The notes under the pieces are model-generated. The model had not been told where the DNA came from. It saw only the letters and a list, made by a program, of their open reading frames with translations, and ran no database searches. From Brevibacillus dissolubilis (lineage in GTDB: Bacteria; Bacillota; Bacilli; Brevibacillales; Brevibacillaceae), in the NCBI RefSeq assembly GCF_006170445.1, contig NZ_VCNA01000012.1:92047-156046 (forward strand): a DNA stretch of 64,000 nt, in the 5' to 3' direction. The position numbers and the translations under genes are program-made. Below, in pieces: positions 35,519 through 44,908 of this stretch (the first letter of the stretch is position 1; each line of letters opens with the position of its first letter).

Positions 35519-36805
35519 GTGAAATTAAATTTCAAAAACTTGACCGTACAGGTCGTGATCGCTATCATCATCGGTATTTTGGTCGGTCATTTCTTTCCGA
35601 AGTTCGGCACAGAGCTGAAGGTGCTCGCTGACATCTTTATTAAATTGATCAAAATGGTAATCCCGCCAATCATCTTCTTCACCGTCGTGAACGGGATTGC
35701 GGGCATGGGTGACCTGAAAAAAGTAGGGCGCATCGGTGGTAAAGCACTGCTCTATTTTGAAATCGTTACCACGATCTCACTTGCGATCGGGATCCTCGTC
35801 GTGAACCTGATGAAGCCAGGCAGTGGCATCGACATGAGCATCGCCGGTAACGCTGACGTCTCCAAATACACGGAGCAGGCAGCCGAGACCAGCCATGGAT
35901 TCGTTGACTTCATCGTCGGCATCATCCCTGAAAACGTAGTAGGTGCGATGGCCAAAGGTGAACTCCTCCCAATCCTGCTCTTCTCCGTTATGTTCGGTCT
36001 CTCTCTGGCTGCGATGGGCCAAAAATCTCAGCCGGTTATCCAACTGTTCGACAAGCTGGCACACGGATTCTTCGGCATGGTAAACATGATCATGAAGCTC
36101 TCCCCAATCGCCGCATTCGGTGCGATGTCCTACACCATCGGTAAATTCGGAATCGTGTCTCTGTTCACACTCGGTAAGCTGATGGCTTCCGTATACCTGA
36201 CCATGTTCCTCTTCATCGTCTTGGTTCTTGGCGCGATCACCAAATACTATGGCTTCAACATCTTCTCCTTCATCAAATACATCAAAGACGAGATCCTGCT
36301 CGTACTCGGTACCTCTTCTTCTGAATCTGCTCTACCAAAAATGATGGAAAAAATGGAGCGCTACGGCTGTTCCAAATCCGTTGTAGGTCTGGTGATCCCG
36401 ACTGGCTACTCCTTCAACCTCGATGGTACCTCCATCTACTTGTCCATGGCGGCGATCTTCATCGCTCAGGCGTACGGAATCGACCTGACGATCTGGCAAG
36501 AGCTGACCCTGCTCGGTATCCTGATGCTCACCTCTAAAGGTGCGGCGGGTGTCACTGGCTCCGGCTTCGTCACTCTGGCGGCAACTCTTGCAGCCTTCCC
36601 GATGATCCCGGTAGAAGGGATGGCGCTCCTCCTCGGTGTAGACCGCTTCATGTCCGAAGCGCGTGCCATCACCAACCTGATCGGTAACGGTGTAGCGACG
36701 GTCGTTGTCTCCAAAATGGAAAATGAATTCGATCCGAACCGCGAAGTGATTGTGGAAGCGGAAGAAGCAGCACAAGCTCCGAACCAAATCCCGGTGACTA
36801 ACTAA
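35519..36805 (+). CDS. dctP: C4-dicarboxylate:cation symporter DctA/DctP (DAACS family)
   Basis: 428 residues, GTG start 8 bases after AAGGGGAG. Typical glutamate/dicarboxylate symporter: [23 protein letters not shown] near residue 40, [15 protein letters not shown] (helical hairpin 1 serine motif) near 260, [22 protein letters not shown] (NxDG.. motif) near 300, and helical hairpin 2 [20 protein letters not shown]. It imports succinate, fumarate, malate or aspartate with protons or sodium. Regulated by the upstream two-component system and a cre site. Confidence 0.93.
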   Translation: MKLNFKNLTVQVVIAIIIGILVGHFFPKFGTELKVLADIFIKLIKMVIPPIIFFTVVNGIAGMGDLKKVGRIGGKALLYFEIVTTISLAIGILVVNLMKPGSGIDMSIAGNADVSKYTEQAAETSHGFVDFIVGIIPENVVGAMAKGELLPILLFSVMFGLSLAAMGQKSQPVIQLFDKLAHGFFGMVNMIMKLSPIAAFGAMSYTIGKFGIVSLFTLGKLMASVYLTMFLFIVLVLGAITKYYGFNIFSFIKYIKDEILLVLGTSSSESALPKMMEKMERYGCSKSVVGLVIPTGYSFNLDGTSIYLSMAAIFIAQAYGIDLTIWQELTLLGILMLTSKGAAGVTGSGFVTLAATLAAFPMIPVEGMALLLGVDRFMSEARAITNLIGNGVATVVVSKMENEFDPNREVIVEAEEAAQAPNQIPVTN

Positions 36806-36837
36806 TCATCTGACTCGATTACCCTGCGAATCATGAT

Positions 36838-36888
36838 AGAAGCCATCCCGATGATTCTTCCTTTTGAATCAGGGGTGGCTTCTTTTTT
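36838..36888 (+). terminator. Terminator of dctP
   Basis: AGAAGCCATCC and GGGTGGCTTCT arms with an inner GAATCAT/ATGATTC hairpin in the region, followed by TTTTTTC. Confidence 0.8.
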
Positions 36889-36968
36889 CTGTGTCTTTTT
36901 CCGACTGAGAACATGAGATATAATAGGAAAAATATCCAAAAGGGGAGCATGGAGGAGGGACTTTTCCC

Positions 36969-38978
36969 ATGATTGTAGCAGCGACCAAAGAAATCACCAA
37001 AACGTACGGAGCAGACCCCGTGCTAGGAGATATCACCATGGAAATCCACTCCGGTTCCCGAGTCGGGATCGTCGGGCCGAATGGCGCGGGGAAGACCACC
37101 CTGTTTAAACTATTGATCGGAATTGAAACCGCTGACAAAGGCGAGATTTTCCGGGCCAAAGGCAGCAAATGGGCGTACCTGCCGCAATCTCCGCAATACC
37201 CGGTAGAGTGGAGTGGACGGGATGTGATTCAGAGTGCTTTTGAGGCAGTGGGTAAGCTGTCGCAGTCGATGCGTGATGTGGAGCAGGCGATGGCGGCTAT
37301 GTCTGATCGTTCTTCCACCACTGACTCCAACCTCCAGCCCGCAGGAGCCTCTGCATCCCAACAGCCAGAACAGCTTTTGCATAAATACCAAGCACTCCAA
37401 GAGGAATTCGAACGCCTCGGCGGCTATGAGACAGATGTCCGCATGAACAAGGTGATCGAGGGTCTGGGGATTTCAGCTGCCATCTTGTCTACTCCCTTTG
37501 CCCAGCTGAGCGGCGGCGAGAAGACCAAGGTGGGGCTGGCGAAGCTGTTGTGTGAGCAGAGCGATGTGCTTTTGTTAGACGAGCCGACCAACCATCTGGA
37601 CGTGGAGTCGATGGAGTGGCTGGAGCAGTTTTTGCGGGACTATGCGGGTGTCGTCGTGATCATCTCGCATGACCGCTACTTCCTCGATGCTGTCGTGACC
37701 TCCATCTATGAAGTGGATGGGGGAGAGGCGGCCTTTTACCACGGCAACTACAGCGCTTTCGTCAAAGAAAAAGAAGAGCGCCTGCTCCGTCATTTCGCCG
37801 AGTACCAAGAGCAGCAGAAGAAGATCAAAAAGATGAAGGAAACGATCAAGCGCCTCAAGGAATGGGGCAACCAGTCCAACCCACCCAACGAAGCATTCCA
37901 CCGCCGCGCCAAAAGCATGGAAAAGGCGTTGGAGCGGATGGAGAAGATCGAGCGTCCACGCATGGAAGTGGATCGGATGGGACTCCAGTTTCAGAAGATC
38001 GACCGCAGCGGGCAGGATGTACTGGTGGCAGATGGGGTTCACAAGTCCTTTGCCGGAAAAGAGCTGTTCACAGGTACCGGGCTGACGCTGCGCTATGGGG
38101 AGCGAAAGGCTCTGCTAGGCGTCAATGGCAGCGGCAAGTCTACGTTTATCAAGATGCTCTTGGGAGAGCTGGAGCCAGACAGGGGCACGGTCAAGATCGG
38201 CAGCAATGTCAAAGTCGGCTATCTCTCCCAGCAGGCCCTCGAAGGCGACCCGAAGCGCAGAGTCATCGATGCCTTCCGCGAGATTGTCCACGTCACGGAG
38301 GCAGAGGCGCGCCATAAGCTGGCCCGGTTTTTATTCTATGGAGAGAACGTCTTCAAAAAAGTCGGCAGCCTCAGCGGCGGTGAGCGGATGAGACTCCGTC
38401 TGGCCCAGCTGATGCATCAGGAGATCAACCTGCTGATCCTCGACGAGCCGACCAACCATCTGGACATCCCTGCACGTGAGACACTGGAGGAAGCCATCGC
38501 GGAGTACCAAGGCTCGCTGTTCATCGTCTCGCATGACCGTTATTTCCTGCAAAAAACGGTGAAGGGCGTCTTCTGGATTGAGAACAATCAGATCGTCCGC
38601 TATGAAGGGACCTATGAGGAGTCAAGAGAGAAGCAGCGACAGATGCGGAGCGGCTCGGGATCGGCAGTGGAGACGGGGAAATCAGCAGCCGTCCAATCAA
38701 CCGACGGGATGACTCCACAGACCAAAGCTGAAACAGCCCCCAACCAACCAACTGCCAATACGGCCAAACCCGCTCCCGAGAAAAAAATCAACAAATTCAA
38801 GCTGCAACAGCTGGAGCAAGAGATCGCCACCCTCGAAGCAAGACGCGAGGAGCTGGCACAGCAATTAGCCGACGGAGGTCAGGATTACCAAGCACTGATG
38901 CAGCTCCAAGCCGAATATGATGCGTGTGAAAAGAAAGTAGAGCAGCTCTACGAAAGCTGGTACAGCATGCAGGGATAG
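36969..38978 (+). CDS. ABC-F family ATPase (ribosome-associated, YdiF/Uup-like)
   Basis: 669 residues with two ATPase domains and no membrane span. Domain 1: Walker A GPNGAGKTT (~37), signature LSGGEKTKVGLA, Walker B DEPTNHLD. A linker with a charged helical segment (KKIKKMKETIKRLKEWGNQ) follows. Domain 2: GVNGSGKST, LSGGERMRLRLAQ, DEPTNHLD. A low-complexity Ser/Thr/Pro linker leads to a C-terminal coiled coil (LQQLEQEIATLEARREELAQQLADG) as in YdiF and Uup. ABC-F proteins bind the ribosomal E site and affect translation or confer antibiotic tolerance. Which subclass this is cannot be settled by eye. Confidence 0.88.
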   Translation: MIVAATKEITKTYGADPVLGDITMEIHSGSRVGIVGPNGAGKTTLFKLLIGIETADKGEIFRAKGSKWAYLPQSPQYPVEWSGRDVIQSAFEAVGKLSQSMRDVEQAMAAMSDRSSTTDSNLQPAGASASQQPEQLLHKYQALQEEFERLGGYETDVRMNKVIEGLGISAAILSTPFAQLSGGEKTKVGLAKLLCEQSDVLLLDEPTNHLDVESMEWLEQFLRDYAGVVVIISHDRYFLDAVVTSIYEVDGGEAAFYHGNYSAFVKEKEERLLRHFAEYQEQQKKIKKMKETIKRLKEWGNQSNPPNEAFHRRAKSMEKALERMEKIERPRMEVDRMGLQFQKIDRSGQDVLVADGVHKSFAGKELFTGTGLTLRYGERKALLGVNGSGKSTFIKMLLGELEPDRGTVKIGSNVKVGYLSQQALEGDPKRRVIDAFREIVHVTEAEARHKLARFLFYGENVFKKVGSLSGGERMRLRLAQLMHQEINLLILDEPTNHLDIPARETLEEAIAEYQGSLFIVSHDRYFLQKTVKGVFWIENNQIVRYEGTYEESREKQRQMRSGSGSAVETGKSAAVQSTDGMTPQTKAETAPNQPTANTAKPAPEKKINKFKLQQLEQEIATLEARREELAQQLADGGQDYQALMQLQAEYDACEKKVEQLYESWYSMQG

Positions 38979-39042
38979 AGCTGTGCGCTATGCTTGTTGT
39001 TACACGCAATGCCTTGCTATTAGGTTACATGAGATCCAACCC

Positions 39043-39080
39043 GGACCCTTTGCTAACGCGGCGAGGGGTCTGTTTTGCAT
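39043..39080 (+). terminator. Probable terminator of the ABC-F gene
   Basis: GGACCCTT and AGGGGTCT arms around TGCTAACGCGGCG, followed by GTTTTGCATTTTT. Confidence 0.6.
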
Positions 39081-39124
39081 TTTTCTATGGTTTTTCCATC
39101 ACCCGCTCCACTCGTATGCTCAAG

Positions 39125-39164
39125 ATAGGGAAATTCCCCTATTATACATACCCCTACTCGTATG
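39125..39164 (+). promoter_or_regulatory. Candidate CsoR/CstR-type operators upstream of sqr
   Basis: ATAGGGAAATTCCCCTAT (39125-39142) is an 18-bp near palindrome with one mismatch. CATACCCCTACTCGTATG (39147-39164) has perfect CATAC/GTATG ends and the ATACCCCT half found in reverse complement within the two copper-region operators (TATACCCCTCTACCCTATA). This fits persulfide-responsive CstR or CsoR control of the sqr-cstB genes. Confidence 0.5.
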
Positions 39165-39245
39165 TAAAATGTACATATCAACACCGAAGCCCATAACACA
39201 TACGTTATCAACAAACGTTACCTGATGGAGAAAAAGGGGGATCTC

Positions 39246-40439
39246 ATGTCAGCCCATTATAAAGTTGTGATTGTCGGAGCAGGTACGGCCGGTATCTCGG
39301 TAGCGGCCCGTCTGGTGAGAGCGTCTGGGGAATTGCGGGGGCAAGTCGCGGTGATCGATCCGGCGACGATGCATTATTACCAGCCGCTATGGACATTGGC
39401 AGGAGGCGGAGCGGTGAAAAAAGAAACCTCAGGCCGCCAGATGGCCTCGCTGATCCCAGATGGAGCCGTGTGGAGAAAAGAAGCCGTCAGCACCTTTCAC
39501 CCGGAAGAGAACAGCGTCATCACCAGTTCTGGGGAAAAGCTAACCTATGAATACCTCGTCGTGGCTGCCGGGATCCAGATCAATTGGGACGGCGTCAAAG
39601 GACTCAAGGACGCTCTCGGCAAAGGCGGCGTGTGCAGCAACTACGATTACAATACCGTAGATTATACCTGGCAGTGTATCCAAAGCTTCAAGGGAGGCAC
39701 AGCCCTGTTCACTCACCCCAACAGCCCAGTGAAGTGCGGGGGTGCACCACAGAAGATCATGTATCTGGCAGATGACTATTTCCGCAAGTCAGGCGTACGC
39801 GATCAGGCAGAGGTACAGTTCTTCTCCGCGAATGCATCGATTTTTCAGGTTCCACGCTATGCCGCGACACTCAGTGAGGTAGTGAAGCGCAAGAACATCC
39901 AGCCGCATTTTCGTAATCATCTCATCGAGGTTCGGTCAGCCACCAAGGAAGCCGTCTTCGAACACGTAGATACCAAGGAGCAAAAAATCGTCCAATACGA
40001 CATGCTCCATGTCACACCACCGATGGGGCCGCCAGCTTTTCTCAAAGAAAGCCCGCTGGCAGACGCAACAGGCTGGGTGGATGTCGACAAGTATACGCTT
40101 CAGCACAAGCGATACGCCAATGTATTCAGCCTCGGCGACTGCAGCAATCTGCCTACCTCCAAGACCGGAGCGGCGATCCGCAAGCAAGCACCAGTCGTGG
40201 TGAGGAACCTGCTCGCCCATATGCAAGGCAGTCCGCTGACCGCCACGTACGATGGCTACACCTCCTGCCCACTGGTAACAGGCTATAACCGACTGGTGAT
40301 GGCGGAATTCGATTATAACCAACAACCGCAGGAGACCTTCCCGATCGACCAGTCCAAGGAGCGCTGGAGCATGTATGTCGTGAAAAAAGACCTGCTGCCC
40401 ATCATGTACTGGAACGGAATGCTCAAAGGTCTGATGTAA
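39246..40439 (+). CDS. sqr: Sulfide:quinone oxidoreductase, type II (SQRDL-like)
   Basis: 397 residues from ATG 39246 (AAAGGGGGATCT upstream; ATG 39225 overlaps that site). FAD motif VVIVGAGTAGISVAARL, second dinucleotide region and closing FAD motif NVFSLGDCSNLPTSKTGAAIRKQAP. Redox-active cysteines are expected in GGVCSNYDY and PVKCGGAPQK; a further one is in TSCPLVTGYN. It oxidises sulfide to a persulfide on an acceptor thiol and reduces the quinone pool. It is followed after 44 bases by the CstB-like gene, which consumes the persulfide. Confidence 0.9.
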   Translation: MSAHYKVVIVGAGTAGISVAARLVRASGELRGQVAVIDPATMHYYQPLWTLAGGGAVKKETSGRQMASLIPDGAVWRKEAVSTFHPEENSVITSSGEKLTYEYLVVAAGIQINWDGVKGLKDALGKGGVCSNYDYNTVDYTWQCIQSFKGGTALFTHPNSPVKCGGAPQKIMYLADDYFRKSGVRDQAEVQFFSANASIFQVPRYAATLSEVVKRKNIQPHFRNHLIEVRSATKEAVFEHVDTKEQKIVQYDMLHVTPPMGPPAFLKESPLADATGWVDVDKYTLQHKRYANVFSLGDCSNLPTSKTGAAIRKQAPVVVRNLLAHMQGSPLTATYDGYTSCPLVTGYNRLVMAEFDYNQQPQETFPIDQSKERWSMYVVKKDLLPIMYWNGMLKGLM

Positions 40440-40483
40440 ACCAACCAACTTTTGCAGTAGATATAGAAAGGGGATCTACCATT

Positions 40484-41896
40484 ATGCTGCTTCGTTACTT
40501 CTATGATGAAAAACTGGCCCACGCTTCTTATCTCGTCGGATGCCAACGTACAGGCGAGGCGATCGTCATCGAGCCTAGCCGCGATATCACACCGTATCTG
40601 CAGACAGCAAAAGCAGAGGGGCTCAAGATTGTAGCCGCCACCGAGACCCACATCCATGCTGACTTCGTCTCCGGTGCACGTCAATTAGCTGAGGAGCACC
40701 AAGTCAAGCTCTATCTCTCTGATGAAGGTGATGAGAACTGGAAATACCTCTATCTCGACTCCGTCAGCCACCAGCTGCTCAAGGACGGCGACCAATTCAC
40801 CATCGGCAACCTCGTGTTCGGCGTCATGCACACACCGGGTCACACACCAGAGAGCATCTCTTTCCTGCTCACTGACCGTGGCGGACAGGCGGATAAACCG
40901 ATGGGGATTTTTACCGGTGACTTCGTGTTCGTCGGAGACGTAGGCCGTCCTGACCTGCTGGAAAAAGCGGCAGGCGTACACGGTACAGCCGATATCGGTG
41001 CCCGTCAGATGTTCCACTCGCTCAACCGTTTCAAACAACTTCCTGACTACATGCAGGTCTGGCCGTCTCACGGGGCAGGCAGCGCATGCGGTAAGGCGCT
41101 CGGTGCTGTGCCGTCAACCACGGTCGGCTACGAGAAGCTGTTCAACTGGGCCCTGCAATACACCGAGGAGGAAGCATTCGTACAGGCTCTGCTCCAAGGC
41201 CAGCCTGAGCCACCGAAGTATTTTGCCGTGATGAAACAGGTGAACAAAACAGGCCCGAACTTGTTCGAACAGCTTGCCACCCCGGTGTCCATCGCATCCG
41301 CCGCTGACCTGCAGGCTTTGATCAATCAGGGTGAACAAATCATCGACACCCGCACCACTCAAGCCTTCGCACAGGGCCACGCCGAAGGAACGATCAACAT
41401 CCCGTATAACAAATCCTTCGTCAGCTGGGCAGGCTGGATCGTCGACTATAACCGTCCGCTTTACCTGCTCGCTGATGCCGGCACCATACCTGCTATCCTG
41501 CGGGATCTGCGCTCCATCGGCATCGACAATGTGGCTGGCTACATGGACCTCGCTGTGCTTGCGCAGTCACCAGACCTTTTGACCGAAACCTACCAAACCG
41601 CTCTGCCGCGCGAAGTCGCAGACGTGATCGCATCCGGTGAAGTCACCCTCATCGATGTCCGCAACCAAGGAGAATGGGAGGAAGGCCATATCCCGGGCGC
41701 TCAACACATCATGCTGGGCACTCTCGCATCCCGCCTCGATGAGATCGCTACAGACAAACCAATCGTCGTCCAATGCCGCTCCGGCGCACGTTCTGCGATT
41801 GCCGCCAGCATCCTCCAAGCCAACGGAATCAAGAACGTAACCAACCTGACCGGAGGCTACCTCGCTTGGGAAAAAGAAGGCTTGATCCTCGTCTAA
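40484..41896 (+). CDS. cstB: Persulfide dioxygenase-rhodanese fusion, CstB-like
   Basis: 470 residues, ATG after GAAAGGGGATCTACC. N-terminal non-heme iron MBL dioxygenase domain (~1-250): ETHIHADFVSG, HTPGHTPESIS and FTGDFVFVGDVGRPDLL. A middle rhodanese-homology domain (~270-360) lacks the active Cys (LYLLADAG in its place). A C-terminal rhodanese (~370-468) has the catalytic loop VVQCRSGARSA. This order is that of S. aureus CstB, which turns persulfides into thiosulfate. With SQR it removes sulfide from the cell. Confidence 0.92.
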   Translation: MLLRYFYDEKLAHASYLVGCQRTGEAIVIEPSRDITPYLQTAKAEGLKIVAATETHIHADFVSGARQLAEEHQVKLYLSDEGDENWKYLYLDSVSHQLLKDGDQFTIGNLVFGVMHTPGHTPESISFLLTDRGGQADKPMGIFTGDFVFVGDVGRPDLLEKAAGVHGTADIGARQMFHSLNRFKQLPDYMQVWPSHGAGSACGKALGAVPSTTVGYEKLFNWALQYTEEEAFVQALLQGQPEPPKYFAVMKQVNKTGPNLFEQLATPVSIASAADLQALINQGEQIIDTRTTQAFAQGHAEGTINIPYNKSFVSWAGWIVDYNRPLYLLADAGTIPAILRDLRSIGIDNVAGYMDLAVLAQSPDLLTETYQTALPREVADVIASGEVTLIDVRNQGEWEEGHIPGAQHIMLGTLASRLDEIATDKPIVVQCRSGARSAIAASILQANGIKNVTNLTGGYLAWEKEGLILV

Positions 41897-41984
41897 TCTG
41901 GATCGAATCGGTACCGCCATGCGACGATGCTGACGCTATAGTAAAATACAGGAAAAAGGATCGATCAGCAGGGAGTGTCGTCAC

Positions 41985-43073
41985 ATGAACAAGCGCAAAT
42001 GCCGCTTTCGTACCAAGCTGCTCCGCAAAAGAGAGCAACGCCAGACCGAGCCCAAATATCTCAAGCAGATTTTTGACTATATCCAAGACGGCATCATCAT
42101 CATGAACCACGAACGTGAAATCCTCGTGATGAATCCGTCCGCAGAGCGCATGACAGGCTGGAGAGTAGGCGGCCATGTCCCTTACTGCTCCTACTGTCAG
42201 ACCCGTGAGATCATGCCGGGAGAAGACCGCTGCTACCTGATGGCCAAGCGGGAAGTCCCGTATTTTCTCTCCGCGATGCCTACCTACGAAGGACAATACA
42301 TCGACATGGAGATGAGCACTGCCGTCATCTATGAGAATGAAGAGGGCAGCCAGCATGAAGTCCTGCTCGTCCTCAAAGACCTGACCGTCAAGAAAAAAGA
42401 AGAAGAGGCCCGCATCTCCAAGCTGGTTCTGCAAAAAACGCTGGAATGCCAAGAGAACGAACACAAACGCCTAGCCCAAGAGCTGCATGATGGAGTGGGG
42501 CAGTCGCTCTACTCCATCTCCGTCGGCCTCCAAGCGATTCAGGCCCAGATCCAGCAGGATGAGCGGTTCAAAGAATATGTCCGCGAGATTGTAGACGAAT
42601 TGGACAAAGTCATTCAGGACGTGAAGCTGTACTCGCTCCAGCTCCGTCCGCATTCCCTTGACCGATTGGGACTGATCCCGACAGTAAATCATCTCGTCGG
42701 GACATTGGCGAAGACCCACCGCGACATTCACTTTTCGTTTAGCCGAGATGAACTTCCGGATACCACCCGGCTGTCACCCGTCATCGAGATCAATCTCTAC
42801 CGCGTGATCCAAGAAGCTCTGCACAATGCCTTGAAATATTCGCACGCCAGCCATATCTCGATTAAGCTGGCAGCTACCGAAGACGTGCTTACCCTCACCA
42901 TCGAGGATGACGGTCTCGGTTTTGCAAAAGACGATGTCGAGGAGGGGCTTGGCCTCAAGCATATGGAGGAGCGGGTTCATCAGATCAACGGCCAGTTCCA
43001 GCTAGAGTCCAAGCCCGGTCGCGGCACCCGCATTCAGACCGTAATTCCGTATAAAGAGGGGGAAGCCCTTTGA
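41985..43073 (+). CDS. NreB-like PAS sensor histidine kinase with C-X2-C-X11-C, fourth Cys missing
   Basis: 362 residues, ATG with CAGGGAG upstream; no membrane span, so it senses a cytosolic signal. A PAS domain (~25-135, FDYIQDGIIIMNHEREILVMNPSAERMTGW) contains CSYC, eleven residues, then CYLM. NreB holds an oxygen-sensitive [4Fe-4S] cluster on C-X2-C-X11-C-X2-C; here the last position is Met. HisKA_3 (KRLAQELHDGVGQSLYSI, His near 167) and HATPase (IQEALHNALKYSH, EDDGLGF, LGLKHMEERV) follow. Its place after SQR/CstB suggests it senses sulfur species or redox state rather than only oxygen. Confidence 0.87.
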   Translation: MNKRKCRFRTKLLRKREQRQTEPKYLKQIFDYIQDGIIIMNHEREILVMNPSAERMTGWRVGGHVPYCSYCQTREIMPGEDRCYLMAKREVPYFLSAMPTYEGQYIDMEMSTAVIYENEEGSQHEVLLVLKDLTVKKKEEEARISKLVLQKTLECQENEHKRLAQELHDGVGQSLYSISVGLQAIQAQIQQDERFKEYVREIVDELDKVIQDVKLYSLQLRPHSLDRLGLIPTVNHLVGTLAKTHRDIHFSFSRDELPDTTRLSPVIEINLYRVIQEALHNALKYSHASHISIKLAATEDVLTLTIEDDGLGFAKDDVEEGLGLKHMEERVHQINGQFQLESKPGRGTRIQTVIPYKEGEAL

Positions 43074-43726
43074 TTAAAGTGCTGTTGGTCGATGACCACA
43101 CGATGGTGCGCAAGGGAATCCGCATGCTTTTGCAGGCGTACAGCGATATCCAGATCGTAGGGGAGTGCGCGGACGGCAACGATGCGATTATCAAAACCAA
43201 TCAGCTCACCCCTGACGTGATTCTCCTCGATCTGTCTATGCCTGGTGGACTGGATGGCTTTGCGACCTCCAAGGAAATCCGCAAAAACACCCCCCAGCCC
43301 AAAATCGTCCTGCTCACCATGTATGACGAAGAAATCTATGTCCAACAGGCGCTCACACAGGGCATCGACGGCTATATTCTCAAGAACAGCCACGGCGAGA
43401 CCCTGATCGATGCCATCCGAGCCGTTTTTCGCGGACAGCACTTCTACAAGACGTCTGTTGCTGACGACAAGATCAAGGAATGGATGTCCCTCGCCCACGA
43501 ACAAGAATCCAGAACGATTCCGTCCCAGCTGACCGACCGCGAAAAAGAGATCGTCCGCCTGACCGTGCTCGGCTTCTCCAACAAAGAGATGGCAGATGAA
43601 CTCTCCATCAGTGTCAAAACCGTAGAGAACCACAAAACCAACATCATGCAAAAGCTCGGGCTCACATCCAAACGCGAGCTGATCCAGTACGCGATCAAAA
43701 ATAAATACTTGGATCTGGCCTTTTAA
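43070..43726 (+). CDS. NarL/FixJ-type response regulator, partner of the NreB-like kinase
   Basis: 218 residues, TTG start in a TTGA overlap with the kinase stop. Receiver domain with VDDHT, phospho-acceptor in ILLDLSMPG and Lys in GYILKNS. C-terminal LuxR HTH (~150-210): LTDREKEIVRLTVLGFSNKEMADELSISVKTVENHKTNIMQKLG. Probable targets include the sulfide genes upstream and the TSUP gene 55 bases downstream. Confidence 0.92.
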   Translation: MIKVLLVDDHTMVRKGIRMLLQAYSDIQIVGECADGNDAIIKTNQLTPDVILLDLSMPGGLDGFATSKEIRKNTPQPKIVLLTMYDEEIYVQQALTQGIDGYILKNSHGETLIDAIRAVFRGQHFYKTSVADDKIKEWMSLAHEQESRTIPSQLTDREKEIVRLTVLGFSNKEMADELSISVKTVENHKTNIMQKLGLTSKRELIQYAIKNKYLDLAF

Positions 43727-43780
43727 GTCCTGTTTGATTCACACAGACATCGCCTTTTGTACCAAAAAGGAGGGGAGAGG

Positions 43781-44563
43781 ATGTCACTCGCTCTATTCGT
43801 CACCTTGTTTGCCATCGGCTTTGTCGGGTCGTTTATCTCTGGTCTCGTGGGGATCGGCGGCTCGATCATCAAGTATCCGATGCTCCTCTACATCCCACCG
43901 CTGCTCGGAGTAGCTGCCTACTCGGCCCATGATGTGTCCGGGATCAGCGCGGTACAAGTCTTCTTCGCTACCATCTCCGGAGTCTGGGCCCTGCGCCGGG
44001 ACAATCTGATCCACTATCCACTGGTCGGCTATATGGGCGGAGCGATCATCATCGGCAGCTTCGCCGGGGCATACAGCGGGACATACCTGTCCGCAGACAC
44101 GATCAATCTGGTCTACGCGATCCTCGCCACACTGGCCGCCGTGATGATGTTTGTCCCGAAAAAGAACTGTGAAGAGAAGCCGCTCACAGATCTCACCTTT
44201 AACCGCCCCATCGCTGTCTTCTCCGCTTTGCTCGTCGGGATTGCCTCCGGTATCGTCGGAGCCGCAGGTGCTTTTATCCTCGTGCCGATCATGCTGCTGA
44301 TCCTGCGCATCCCGACCCGGATCACGATTGCATCGTCGCTTGCGATCACCTTCATCTCTTCGATCGGGGCTACCACTGGCAAGCTCATGGCGGGAGAAGT
44401 ACTGCTCTGGCCGTCCGCCGTCATGGTTCTCGCCAGCATCCTCGCCGCCCCCTTGGGAGCTATCGTCAGCAAAAAGCTTAACACCCGCTTCCTCCAAGGC
44501 GTGCTGGCTGCCCTGATCCTCGGGACAGCGGTGAAAATCTGGCTCGATTTTTTCCAGACTTGA
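43781..44563 (+). CDS. TSUP/TauE family membrane permease (sulfite/thiosulfate exporter candidate)
   Basis: 260 residues from ATG 43781, with AAGGAGGGGAGAGG upstream. Eight or nine hydrophobic helices and both TSUP repeats (ISGLVGIGGSIIKYPMLLY and LVGIASGIVGAAGAFILVPIML). It differs clearly from the TSUP gene at 11554. Following SQR, CstB and the two-component system, it most likely exports thiosulfate or sulfite formed from sulfide. Direction is inferred from context. Confidence 0.85.
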   Translation: MSLALFVTLFAIGFVGSFISGLVGIGGSIIKYPMLLYIPPLLGVAAYSAHDVSGISAVQVFFATISGVWALRRDNLIHYPLVGYMGGAIIIGSFAGAYSGTYLSADTINLVYAILATLAAVMMFVPKKNCEEKPLTDLTFNRPIAVFSALLVGIASGIVGAAGAFILVPIMLLILRIPTRITIASSLAITFISSIGATTGKLMAGEVLLWPSAVMVLASILAAPLGAIVSKKLNTRFLQGVLAALILGTAVKIWLDFFQT

Positions 44564-44588
44564 TTTTTCCAAGACACTTCGGTACTAT
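44560..44588 (+). promoter_or_regulatory. Promoter of the glyS T-box transcript
   Basis: TTGATT (44560-44565) and TACTAT (44583-44588) with a 17-base spacer. The -35 overlaps the stop codon of the TSUP gene. Confidence 0.6.
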
Positions 44589-44589
44589 A

Positions 44590-44865
44590 TAGCCAAATGG
44601 AATAAGGAATCGGCAATGAAGGATCAATAGTACCTGATGACCCACTCGACATAGCGAACCGGGGATGGTGAAAGCCCGGACGAAGGATCAGGGAAAAGGC
44701 AATCTGGAGCTGTACCTTTTGGAAAAGGGGATGCACGAAGCGCGTATCGGCTTGTAACAGACGGACGCGAGGTCTACAGTGTGCATCAACTAGGGTGGAA
44801 CCGCGTGAGCACAAGCTCTCGTCCCTAGGCAAGTCACTCACTTGCCTTAGGGGTGAGGGCTTTTA
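44590..44865 (+). promoter_or_regulatory. T-box leader (glycine) of glyS
   Basis: The T-box core AGGGTGGAACCGCG is at 44792-44805. The specifier codon is GGC (Gly) at 44698-44700 in the context GGGAAAAGGCAATC, matching the position in the B. subtilis glyQS leader. A terminator hairpin (CCCTAGGCAAG...CTTGCCTTAGGGG, about 44823-44853) is followed by TTTTATTATT. Uncharged tRNA-Gly(GCC) should stabilise the antiterminator and allow glyS transcription. Confidence 0.92.
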
Positions 44866-44908
44866 TTATTGCTAGATTCACTACATACACAAAAGGAGAG
44901 AATGAATC

